Source of the DNA: Agelaius tricolor
Lineage: Eukaryota > Chordata > Aves > Passeriformes > Icteridae
DNA length: 64,000 nt
Assembly (NCBI GenBank): GCA_023055355.1
Contig: JALJCS010000002.1
Coordinates: 88,313,001-88,377,000, forward strand
Direction of reading: 5' to 3'
The translations under genes were made by a program, and so were the position numbers. Each line of letters starts with the position of its first letter. The stretch's first letter is position 1. The notes below the pieces were generated by a model. That model was not told the origin of the DNA, searched no databases, and saw only the letters and a program-made list of their open reading frames with translations. Of this stretch, positions 48,301 through 59,260 are shown piece after piece.

Positions 48301-51300
48301 TTCAGCCTGCGGAGAGGTCCCAAGTTCTCCTCTCCAAGACAAGGCACTTCCACCAAGTGCCACCATGTACCCAGGTACCTGTCTTAAAATAATTATACTT
48401 CTGAGAGAAAGCAAGAAGGTGGCAAAATGCTTTAAAAGTGATGGCATATCTATCTTTGCCAAGTAGTAGGAAAGGCACCAGATTCTAGGAATCAAGGAAG
48501 GTGTGGGGTAGGGTGAAGTCATCTGTGCAATACTGTGTTGGCTAATTTCATTCAGAGGCTTTTCTACACCCTGTCCAGCCCAATCCCACTGCTCCAAAAC
48601 CCCTGCAGCAACTGGCCAGTAGCTCAGGAATTTCGGATTATTTCAATATTAAAAGATCAGAAAATATCCCCTCTCCCTCATTGCCGGAGGGACAATCACT
48701 GCTGCAGCCTTGTTTTGGTAGCAGAAGGTACAGGATAAATGTGCAGCCTGGCTCTGCAGAACACAGATCCCAGCAAAGAGGCTAAGAAGGCACCCATCCT
48801 CAGACCCCAGCAATGCTGCAGTCATAAATACCAAACATCAGGTAATATGCATGTGTGTGACTGAATTCCTTTCAAGCACAGAAGCAAAACAAGTTCCAAG
48901 ATCTCCCATTTCAAACTTCCTGCTTCTGAAGGCACATGCAGGGCTGTCCAAGCTTGTGCTATGGGGTGCATGATCAAACACAATGGCCTCACATCCACGA
49001 AGGCTTGGGGACACTGCTACCAGCTCTTCAGCATTCCTCTGCCCTCACACCCAACCATTTTTTATTTATGTGCTATCATAGAAAACAAAGAGCAACAAAA
49101 GGCTCCTGCCTGAGTTTCATAAGGAAGGCAATTTCCTCAAAATTGCTTGTTTAAACACTGGCAGCAGAGATTATTCTCCCTTTGAGTACTGGTGTGTAGA
49201 AGGGTAACCAGAGCATCTTGATGGCATTTTTATCTCTGCAGGCTGGGCAAGCAGGAGGGACAGCAATCACTTTGCATGTGGGATTAAATTCTCATGAGCA
49301 TCTAATGGCAAAGAGGGAAACAGCTATGGGCACTGAGGGTCCCAGCTCCCAAGAACTGGTGTTGTTCTCTTTGCAGAGAGAGGGACCATGTGAAACTTGT
49401 GCTGCACAACCACAGGTGAAAGGTATTTCCAAGGCTGTCACATCACTCTGCACTTTATCCCTTGAAAACTGTGGGTGTCCTCTGCACTGTCACCAAAGAT
49501 GGTAGGAAGGACAGGGGTGGTGGAGGTTTTGTGAACCTGTAGCAGCTCCCAGAACAATTATGCAAGAATGAGACAAGAATGGAGAGAGCTGAAATGTCTC
49601 CAAAGCTCTGAAAAAGTTGATTGGCAAATATCCACATTAAAAAAAAAAACCCTAATCTCAGGCATCTGACAACGAGGGAAAGTTACTGCGATGCTCAAAC
49701 AGCCTTTGAGCCTTCCCCAGTCAATTAGACCTCTTCCAGTCATTAACAGTAAATGCTGTAAACTTGTCTGACCGGCCTAACATAAACATGGCTACTGCAA
49801 ACTGGAGGCAATCTTGAAAAAAACCCAAAAATCCTCGCCTCCACTAAGTAGAGACTAAACAGAGAGAAGTGGACAGCAAGACAAGACAGTTCACAGCACC
49901 CATATGTGGTTTGGAGCCATAACGCATCTCTAAGTACAGTTTACATCTCAGGTATTTTATATCAAAGTTGACAAATTTAATCTTCCTGTTTGTGAACCAA
50001 ATGATTCATTTGCAAGCATCCAAAGAGTTCATGCATAAGCATCTGCCCCCACTCTGCCCTGTTTAAACTCCTCTTTGTTACAGGCCTGGTATCACGAGGT
50101 CCTTTGTGCTCAGTTACTGCTTTTCTCTGCCATCGTTCCACACAATAAATTATGAAAGAGGTTTTACAGCATTTCCTCCCCTTTAAAAAAGGCAAATTAC
50201 TTTTGACATTTAAGTAGGATCTGAACAAACATTTTGAGCAGGAAGTGTCAAAAGTTGAAGACACTCAACTACCTGGGACTCTCCAGGCTTCCTTAGCCTC
50301 CGGTTACACATTATCTCAATTTGCAACTAAAAGTTAATAACCTGAGACAAAGTTTCAAAGCAGAACCCTTAAATAGCCTGAAGTTTCAAATGAGAAAAAG
50401 GTCAGGAATCAAAGTATTAAACCAAATATTGTCTGGGAACTGAAATAGTTGTGCTGCCTGGTGGTCTCCAGTTCACAGGTGTCCTGGGAGCTGCTATCAC
50501 CCAGCCCTCTTCAAGCACAGTACACTGCTGATGCTCAATTTCATTCCTTTTTTCTAACCATTTTACTTTTATTTTCTCTTAACCCTGTTTGTGAGATACT
50601 CCACCAGCATATTTCCATGAAGGATCTAGTTGAAAATGAGAGCTGGCATCCAAGGGAAAAAAACCCCGAATGTGGGATGTTAGGAGGATAATGTAGCATA
50701 ACAGTGATTTTTTACAAGCCAAAAAACCAAGAAGAGCCTTAAGTTTTAACCATTTTTAACTTTACACTTATGCTATGTGCTAATCAATCTGATTAGGAAA
50801 TCAAAGCCTTTCAGCCAAGAACTTGAGCCCTGTGCCAGGGAACAGCTGGGTGAAGCTGCAGGGACAGAGCCAGTGTCTGACCCAGCACAAAGGCACAGCT
50901 GGGAGGCCACAGCATCCCCCCAGCCCCACCTGCCAGCAGCTGGGCCACCCTCCTGCAGCGAGGGAGGAGATCTCCAGGCTCAGCTCCAGCACATTTCCCC
51001 TGGCTCACCTCCTCTCATGCCACTGTCCCCAGGGCCCGAGGGGCAGAGCTCAGCTGTGGCCACTCTGGGATCAGGCACAGCCCTGAAACTGCCAGCTCCT
51101 CACACCAGGGGCTGGTCACCATCCATGAACCCTGCTGGCAGCTGCACATGGACAGCAGCCCCAAAACACAGGGAGCTGGAACAGCCCTTCTGCCTACCCC
51201 ACAGATGTTGAGCAAGAAGCTGTTGCAATGTAGCTTGCACAACCTCTCTCTGTGGGATGAGATGAAGAATGTTCCTTAGAAAGCTCGAGGTCCTCCTGTG

Positions 51301-51629
51301 TTCCACAGGAGCAGAAGTTGGCTGTGGGAAGGGTTGGTGAGCTGGCCAAAGGACACCCTTGCTGTTCCCATCACCACTTTGTACCCCTGCTGTGTACCCC
51401 TCCCAATATAATGAGCAGCTCTCTCTTCCTAGCTGGCAGGGAAATGGAAAGATTTCAATGCCTTAGGACTTTTTCCTATTGTAGCAATCCCTAATGTTAC
51501 CTACACTATAATAACATCACAGCTTCATGAGGGACAAATGACAAACCCTAATGCAGTTCTCAAAAAATTCATGTTCACCTGAAACTGCCCTGGGTCACAG
51601 CTCTGTGACAAGTGGTTCTGTCTGATAAT

Positions 51630-51705
51630 GCAGAGTAAGTTCAAGGCCAGGCTGGATGGGGCTTTGAGCAACCTGGTCTAGTGGAAGGAAGGGTTGGAAT
51701 TAGAT
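51630..51705 (+). mobile_element. CR1 LINE 3' fragment, short
   Basis: It contains gttcaaggccaggctggatg and gagcaacctggtctagtgga, then gggttggaattagat, the CR1 3' landmarks. About 75 bp are preserved. Confidence 0.82.
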
Positions 51706-54700
51706 CTCTAAAAAAGACAGATTTGCCCATTCACACCGGTGCCAGTGTTGTGCTTTGGCTTTAAAGGGCTCCAGACCACGGGTGGCAGCACTGGAGGGTG
51801 GGAAGGATGAACAGCAGTCAGCTGCTTTCCCAGGCTTTGTTTCCTCACACCCACCCTGCCAGCCAACCTGTCCCTTCCACCCCCAGCACCCTCCTCTGCA
51901 TCCATCCCACTGCTCCTTCCACTGACCCACAGCAGGGTCTGAAACAAAGACTGATGCACTGACACAGGACCTGACACCTGCTCTGCACTGGGGTGTTGGG
52001 CTCTGGGGGCAGAGGAAATAACAGAGATGTTATGAGGGGGCAGAGATGGATTAGGTATTTCATAACATGGAAGACACAGCTCCCGCCACAAAGATTACAG
52101 TCTAAACAGACAAGAAAAAAGCCATTGTTCCTGCAGCTCACCAGTGTCAGGACATGCTCCCTGCCCCCTCCTATTCTCAATCTGCCATGCTTTAACAGCC
52201 CAGAGCTGCTGCCCAGCTGCAGCCGCTTCAACAAGTGGGTGGTGCTGTCAAAGTTAGAGGCAAAAACATACTGAGATTATTCCAGAAGGGAGAGGCTCAC
52301 AGTATACTCAGAGATGAGGAATGCTGTCTGGCTTTCTAGGTTGCACCCTCACAAGATTATAGTGGATTCTTTTTATATATTTTGCATTTTCACATTGATG
52401 TTGCAATGATGAGGACTTAAGTTACAAAGCATCGCAGCTAAGGTTGATGACATTTCTTAATTTACATTTATTCATGAGGTTGTACTATACAGGTTGCAGC
52501 TTTTGAGTACATAGATGACTTGTTCTACCACCTATTAAAATTGCTTGGTCACTGCTATTACAAGTTCTTTCTAACCCCTGCCAAAATGTCTGGGCCAAAG
52601 TTTTCCATGATGAGTGCATGAGGGTTTTTGCTTGTTTGTTGAGCAGAAAAGTATAATTTATGGATATTATTCTGTTCCTATCCACAGCCAGTTCCCTTTT
52701 GTAGGATGAACTTTAGCCTTCTAGAGCTCAAGCTGAACTAGAACTTGGCACAAATGGCCATTGTGTTAAGACATATCTTTCATTCTTCCCAAGCAAGTCC
52801 CTTTATAAAATTACCCAAATGTAAGCATTTTCACATGCTGAATTACGTGGGACTACATCTGGGAAAAAGTCTTCCACTGCCTGCAAACATCAGCACCCAA
52901 ATATACAATATGATCTTCCCAAGGGCTGAGCACACAGCCTGTACCACAACAGGTGGCACAGGTGAGGAAGGGTCTAAATCAGCAACATTAAGTACCAGAA
53001 TACTCCTTGCTTCTCAAAACAAGCCCTCCCAAAATCCTTCAAAGTGGCAAAAAGCAATTCACCATCCTCTGCTGACTTTTAAAATAAAAGCCTTACCCAT
53101 CTACACTCCAGGTTAGTGCCCATCACAGGCAGAGAACTTTCTTATCACTTTCCAGGCTGTGTTTACAAGAAGGGTTGGAGTTATACATGTCCAAGCTTTT
53201 ATATAGCATTGAGATTTTATGTAAAATTTCATAAAATTCATAGTGTTTCAGATGGGAAAAAATGTGATGCTCTTAAACTGAATCATCTAGGAAAGAAAAT
53301 ATAAAAGGTCATTGTAAAATTCTGCAGTGCTTCTACTGCATTATTAATCCCATAGCCCAAAAAGCCACAACTTTGTCAAAGGATAAAAATACATTTAAAA
53401 ATTTAGCAGGGATATGTTACAGTACATGCAAAGCATGTTTAGAGCACTCCAGAACTATGGCAGCAGGAAAATGACATCATTTGACAAGGTGCACACGATC
53501 TTCCTGAAGGAAACAACCCAAAAACCCACAGCAAGAGCAATCCTTCCTTCCTTGAACACTGCATTTCCCATCTGGATGTCTCCTTACCGTGTTCACAAAT
53601 AAAAGTTCCTTTGAAAGTTGCAACCTACTTTGCTGATTACTTTTCCATTACAGATTATGCCTACCAGTAAACACACTACCAGATTTTTTGTCACATTGCC
53701 TCCACCTACAGAGTCTTCATGAGGGCATTAGAGTTTATTTAAGATCCTTATTAATTAGTTTGTGCTTCCTAAATTCAGAATTTCTTAAAGTCAGGTTATA
53801 AGAAAAGTCATTGGGTTGTAAGAGTGGCGAAATGGCAAGGACAGAAAAAACACACAAAACACCCAAGGAATGGAAAGATTTGTTTTGTAGTGAGTTGGGT
53901 TTTCATGCTGCACTAAGTCCTAATGTTTGGTGTTTCCACTAATTTCTGCATCATCTGTACAGGTCTAGCAGACTGGCCCTACACATCCATGGTAGAAAAT
54001 AAGCTGAAAAAGCTACACTTTCAAAGCTATACTTAGGTCAAGCAGGAAGCAGCCAGTTGATGGCTTTGAAAAGTGGTGAATAACCAGTTCTAAAAACAGG
54101 TCTTGAAAAGGAAGATCCATATTGACTAACTTCCAGCTACCAAGAGAAAAACCTTGACAGATGAAAAAGATATATTAAAATTTTGACAACTAACTGAAAG
54201 GAAGCAGCCCCAAACCCAGGAGAAACATAGGAAATGTGATCAGCCACACAAAATAAGAGCAGCAAAACTGACACACATCCTGCCTAGTACAAAGAGATAC
54301 AGCTGTGGAAAATTTCCTCAGCACAGGCAGTCCAGCTGTGCACCAGCAAGCACACCATGGAACACCTCTGCATGGAGAACACCTCCTCTGACAACAAACT
54401 CCTGGGCATTATCCAAAGGCAACACTCTCTTGCCAGCTGGGAAACAAAATAGGCCTGAACCTGCAGCAGCCCTGAGACAAAAGTAAAACTAAACTCATCT
54501 CCCTCATCATCCAATGTAGGAGCTTGCATGTTCAAGTCTGACACTTGGACAATTTCAGGCTTTACTTTTTTCTATACCCCACACTTGCTGTTCTGGATTA
54601 AATTCCAGATAATGGTGCTGATTCCCATGGACTCTCAGTACTGGGATTAATTATGTCATAGAAACACTTCAATGATACATGAACACATATCCAGGAAAAG

Positions 54701-55084
54701 CTCTAAATGGCTCCTTACTGCTGCTTAAAAACCACAGCCAGAGGAAATTACCAGCAGGAATTACCTCCCACTAGCTGTCCCTCACTGAAGTCACCCAGGG
54801 CTCTGGAAGTGACACAGATGGGGAAAAAAAGCTGCCACCATTTGATAGAAACACCAAGTTCAATAGCCATTATATTCACAGCCATTGATTTCCAAGATGT
54901 CTAACCCAGATTTTAGTCATCCACAGGAACACACACCACTGAACCTGAAAATGGGTTTGCCTCACTCTTAGTCTTTGAAACAGTTGCAGAATATTTCCCC
55001 TAACTCTCCAGTAGTAGCAAGTAATTTACTTGGAACTTTTGGGACAAAGCTTTTGACAGAAGGCAGAGGGGTAACTGCTGCTCC

Positions 55085-55192
55085 TGGACCTGAGCAACCT
55101 GATCTAGTGGGTGGCATCCCTGCCCATGGCAGAGGGGGTGGAACTAGAGGGTTTTTAAGGTCCCCTCAAACACAAGCCCTTTATGATGAGCT
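55085..55192 (+). mobile_element. CR1 LINE 3' fragment
   Basis: It contains gagcaacctgatctagtggg, catccctgcccatggcagag, ggtggaactagagg and a tail resembling ccctttatgatga. It is antisense to NDRG1. Confidence 0.83.
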
Positions 55193-56554
55193 ACTGGAAC
55201 TGGAGATCAGCTCCTACCTAACTGTCCAGGGAAATTCTCCAGAGGCAGCTCCAGGGACAGCACGATCCTGCTTTAGGTAACATTCAAATTCGTATCTACA
55301 GCTGGAGCCAAGGGCAGTCTGTAAGTGCAGTGCCATCTTTTTAGCAACACAGTGACAGGGAAATTGGGATATTCTGTACTTCTGTATTTCTAAGTGCTGT
55401 GACTGAACTTGAAAGTTAGATCTAAAAAGTCATCTGGAGGTCTTACTTCATCTCCAGAAGCAGTATTTCATCCTTGTTAATGCTAAGCAGTTGCATTTCC
55501 TGTATATGGGAAGGTTTTCCTTCCAAGTCATCAAACCAGGGCAGTTGAAGACAGTCACTCTTTTTGTGCATTGCTGTGACTGAGCTGATCCAGGCCATTG
55601 CTACCCCAGGCTCTGCTCCCCCTGGCAGCAAACAGGCTTTGCTGCCTTAAGCTTCCAGCTGTGCACATGATGTAAACATTGCTGATCCACCACAATTAGA
55701 ATTTGTATTATTTTTGAGAGTCTCGCAGTTCCTGCTCATGTTCTGAAGAGCTTCAAGGCAGATTCACCCCTTCTGTACCTTTTCTTTTACTCTTTGTCTA
55801 TTTTGAGACAATAAAAGCAGGAAATGTCTCATTGCATATATGCTCTATGTTTTGTGCTCTAATGAGGTAAGTGAAAAAACAGTATTTTCTGTGGGAAGCT
55901 AGAAATTTGTCAAAATCTCTTAAGCTGATCATGAGAAGTTTTATGTTGCACTTCAGTCAAAGAAATTAATCACTTAGGCTTAAAAATCTGAATCAAAGAA
56001 TTTTTCTCCCAACACTTCACTGCTAATCTCACCTGAACTACAAGAGCAAATGACTGAATTGCCTTATAACTACCTCTAAAGATCAGGTTCCCTTGCCAAA
56101 GTGTTCCAAAAGATGCCCTGTAATCTCCCCACATAATTGTCATAGTCCAAAGAGTCATATCCAAAGAGCAGAGTTCCTCCCACTGGAGGGAAGACAATGG
56201 GGGAATCCTGCTGGTTTTACTGAGCATTCACACAATCTGCCCAGATGGTCTGCCACGGTTTTAGTGTTCCTTTTATTTTGGCAAGAATTAAAAAAAGCCA
56301 TTGTAGAAGGCACAAACTGAAAACCTTAAGAGCTTGTTTGCTGGTAGCCCAGGTGCTGGTTCCCAAACACAGGCAGTGCCTGTGGCAGCCCTTCCTCAGC
56401 AGAGGGTGACACTTCTTTGGCTGTTGCCTAATTCTCTGGACACCTGACACTTTGACATCTCTATCCTGCTGTCATCTGGGTAAAGAGGCCAATGAATGCA
56501 GGAAATAAGCACACAAACCCTTCTTTCCAAGGGAAACATGCAAACCCTAGCTTG

Positions 56555-56892
56555 TCTAGACCCTTCTTCCCCAGCCTGGTTCAAGGTCAGGCACTTTGCA
56601 GTGCCCATTCTCAGGGGAAGAGCTCATCTTTTTACAAGAGTGTGTAATGATAGGACAAGGGGGAATGGCTTTCAGCAGAAAGAAGGTCCATTTTAGCCAG
56701 ATATTGGGGAGAAGTTCTCCCCTGTGAGGGTGCTGAGGCACTGGGCCAGGCTGCCCAGACAAGCTGAAAGTGTTCATGGCCAGGCTGGATGGGGCTTTGA
56801 GCAACCTGGTCTAGTTGAAGGTGTTCTTGTCCATGGTAGGGGAGTTGGAATAGATAATCTTTCAACAAAAACCATCCTGTGATCTCACAGTT
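56555..56892 (+). mobile_element. CR1 LINE 3' fragment
   Basis: The landmarks in order are aatgataggacaagggggaa, cactgggccaggctgcccag, catggccaggctggatgggg, gagcaacctggtctagttga, ggagttggaatagat and ccatcctgtgatc. The first 70 bp are less certain. It is 5'-truncated and noncoding. Confidence 0.87.
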
Positions 56893-57424
56893 CAGTACCT
56901 GTAGAAATCCCTGTTCAAAGCTTTTAAAGTTGAAATCAAACCCATTCAGTTTTCTGCTGCACAAGGAACTCAGACTCAGAAGCTGAGGCCTCCAGGTCCC
57001 CAAAACATTATATTGTGGCATCTGTTCAGTTTTTACTGAAAAATATTAGGTGTAAAAGCCAAACCCTAAGGAGTCCATGATTACTACATTAAAACCTGCT
57101 TTCACTGCATCTGTGTTTTCCTCATCAAAACACACACCAGGTCCTCCTGAACACATTCATGAGTTACTCTTCTTTGAGGGCCTGGGACTCATTAGTACTC
57201 TGGGAACTGTACAGGCCTTTAAGAATCACTGTTTGTGCTGCATCTACTCTGAGCTTTAGCATTTCATCCAAAGTCATTAAATTCTTGCTGTGCACAGAAC
57301 ATCATACAGCATTAGCTGCCTGCTGTTTACTCAAGTACCTGTGATAAAAACACAGTCATTCTATGCCAAACTACATTAGACTCTGGTTAAAAGACCACAA
57401 AATTAAAATAAACAACAGGAAATA

Positions 57425-57545
57425 AATATCCACACACACACAAAAAAAAAAAAAAACCCTAATGAAAATACCAAAACCAAATGAAAAAAAGCCCCCTCGC
57501 CCCCTCCAAAAAAAAACAAACAAAAAAACCAAAACACAAAAACCA
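57425..57545 (+). repeat. A-rich low-complexity tract with short CA repeat
   Basis: It begins with (ca)n, then runs of adenine interrupted by ccc and single cytosines. Fortuitous open frames on the opposite strand encode Phe-rich strings and are not genes. Confidence 0.85.
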
Positions 57546-58234
57546 ACCACCAAATATGTTCCCAGAGCCAAGTTCAAAGTGCACTGCTTAATGCCAGTGG
57601 CAGAAGTTTTGATGTAAATTATACCTGTAACAGCCAAGGCTGTAAGAACAAGGCAGGCTTCTCAGATGTTTGCCTGAAGCACTTGATAGCTCCTCTTTAT
57701 AGGTTATTTCCATTGCTTGCCCTCAACAGTGAGTTTTGCAGCAGTTGTGTATCTTTGACACGCACAAAAAAAGTTGATTAAAAGCCAGAAGAAAGCAAAA
57801 CAATCAAAACACCATGCAAAGAACCTGGACAGAAAGCTTCAGGTTGTCTTTGACCTCTTCTATGTCATTACAAGTGCATTTTCTAGGTTCAAAACACAGT
57901 TCCTACTTAAAGCAGAGAAAGAAAATCATCAAAAAAATAGATGAGAAATATTTCTATCTGAAGTCCTGTTTGGGGATGGGGTGCTAAGCAGGGCACTGTG
58001 ATCTTTGTGAAACAGTGGGTTATGCAGTGAGCAGTGCCAACTTGCAAGTGCTTCATAGGAAAACTGAACCACGATGAAAAGCATCAACCAAAACCTCCTC
58101 CTTAGCAGAAGTGAAATCCCTCGTGTCACCAAGCCCAGTGCGTGGCTGTGCCTCCACCGCACACACACACTCTCCCTGCAGGGCTCTGAGCCCGGCAGTG
58201 CCCGGAGCAGGGGTGGCGAACTGTGCCCATCGCC

Positions 58235-58300
58235 CGACACGGTGACAACAACAGCCCCGCTGAGACACACGGTGACAACAACAGCCCCGCTGGGACACAG
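58235..58300 (+). repeat. 30-bp tandem duplication near the NDRG1 promoter
   Basis: The block acacggtgacaacaacagcc followed by ccgctg occurs twice with a 30-bp offset (ggtgacaaca at 58241 and 58271). It lies about 450 bp into NDRG1 intron 1, at the edge of the CpG-rich region. Confidence 0.88.
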
Positions 58301-58700
58301 AGCGGACCCCGGGCCGCGCTGTCCGGCGCTCCAAACCCAGCACTGAGCTGCGAGAGCAGAGAAACACAAGCAGTCACCAGTGGTCAACTTCCTTAGAGAA
58401 AGTATGTGCCTTGGCTTCACAGCTGTTTTCCAGCCCAGCCCATCCCATCCCATCCCGCTGCTCCCTGCCCGGGAGCCCGGACCTCGGCAGCAGCAGCAGC
58501 ATCCCGCAGCCGCTCCGGGAAGGGCCGGGGGCCGGCTGGGGGGACCGAGCCGCTGAGAGCCACCGCTGCCCCGGCACAGCCCTGCCCGGAGCCGCGGGGA
58601 GAGGGGACTCCGTTCGAAGGAAAAGCGGGAGGGTGATGCAAGGATGCGCGCCCGAGGGGACCGTGAACAGACGGATGGAAAGACGGACGGGCTCCCTTAC

Positions 58701-58741
58701 CTGCCGCTGTCCCTGCGCCGCCGCTGCCGCCCCGCGCTCCG
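58701..58741 (-). other. NDRG1: NDRG1 exon 1 (noncoding), inferred
   Basis: A good donor, CAG then gtaagg (minus strand), ends the exon at 58701. The 5' end near 58741 is inferred from the TATA-like box about 25-30 bp upstream. It contains no ATG, so translation starts in exon 2. The exact start needs transcript data. Confidence 0.65.
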
Positions 58742-58765
58742 GTGGCCGCCCGCGGCCCGGGATGC

Positions 58766-58772
58766 ATTTATA
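58766..58772 (-). promoter_or_regulatory. NDRG1: TATA-like box of NDRG1 (TATAAAT)
   Basis: The minus strand reads GGCTATAAATGC within otherwise GC-rich sequence, 65 bp upstream of the exon 1 donor. It is the only TATA-like string in this part of the island. Confidence 0.65.
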
Positions 58773-58818
58773 GCCCCTGCCCCGCCCGCCGGGCGGTGCC
58801 GCCGCCACCGCCACCGGC

Positions 58819-58845
58819 TCCGCCCGCCCCGCCCGCCCCGCCGGC
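58819..58845 (-). promoter_or_regulatory. NDRG1: Tandem GC boxes (Sp1-type)
   Basis: The plus strand reads ccgcccgccccgcccgcccc, giving overlapping GGGCGG cores on the minus strand. They start about 50 bp upstream of the TATA-like box, a usual position for Sp-family sites. Confidence 0.7.
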
Positions 58846-58886
58846 CGCGGCCTCTGCGGCCGCTGCGCCCCCGTGCCCGGCCCGAC

Positions 58887-59050
58887 AGCAGCCCCGGTAT
58901 CGGCAGGGAGCCCCGGGTATCGGCACGGAGCCCCGGTATCGGCACGGAGCCCCGGTATCGGCAGGCAGCCCCGGTATCGGCAGGGAGCCCCGGGTATCGG
59001 CAGGGAGCCCCGGGTATCGGCAGGGAGCCCCGGTATCGGCAGGGAGCCCC
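58887..59050. repeat. GC-rich minisatellite, about 8.5 copies of a 19-20 bp unit
   Basis: The unit is cggcagggagccccggtat, with variants that add one G (cccgggtat) or change one base (cggcacgg, caggcagc). It begins about 115 bp upstream of the TATA-like box. Alternating 19- and 20-bp units show an ordered internal variant pattern, typical of a variable-number repeat. Confidence 0.93.
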
Positions 59051-59260
59051 GACACCCACCGCAAGCCCGGCCGCCCCTCCCTGGCCCCGGCGGAGGAGGC
59101 TCAGCGCTGACATCGCGCTCCCGGCGGGCTGGAGAGCCGCGTCCCGCTTCCCCCGTTAGCCGGGGCTTCCAGCAGTTCGGCGAGGAGAAGGGAACGTGTG
59201 CGAGGGCTTGCCCAAGGACCCAGTAGCAGCCTTGGGAAAGGCTGAGCCGAGGGTGGCGAC

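Larger units (their letters stand above)
45367..58700 (-). other. NDRG1 intron 1
   Basis: A 13.3 kb intron. It contains three plus-strand CR1 fragments (51630-51705, 55085-55190, 56555-56892), an A-rich tract (57425-57545) and, near the promoter, a 30-bp duplication (58235-58300). A GC-rich but CpG-poor patch at 50820-51200 holds an unconvincing 144-codon frame. No alternative first exon could be supported. Confidence 0.7.
58170..59260. promoter_or_regulatory. NDRG1: CpG-rich island spanning the NDRG1 promoter and exon 1
   Basis: This kilobase is strongly GC-rich with abundant CpG, unlike the AT-rich sequence on both sides. It covers the inferred first exon, the TATA-like box, GC boxes and a minisatellite. 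Long open frames in several registers on both strands (up to 305 codons) reflect composition and the repeat. An ACGTG hypoxia-response-type core lies at 59194-59198; NDRG1 is a known HIF-1 target, but whether this copy works is unknown. Confidence 0.85.

Noticed and set aside
50777..51211. 144-codon open frame in a GC-rich patch of NDRG1 intron 1
   Set aside because: Overlapping frames are open on both strands, there is no domain, no CpG enrichment, and no convincing splice or promoter context for an alternative first exon.
58887..59050. Regularly repeated units that could suggest a CRISPR array
   Set aside because: The units are directly adjacent with no spacers and lie in a vertebrate CpG island, so this is a minisatellite.
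58644..59159. 171-codon open frame on the plus strand over the same repeat
   Set aside because: It is the opposite-strand shadow of the same GC-rich minisatellite and has no recognisable domain.
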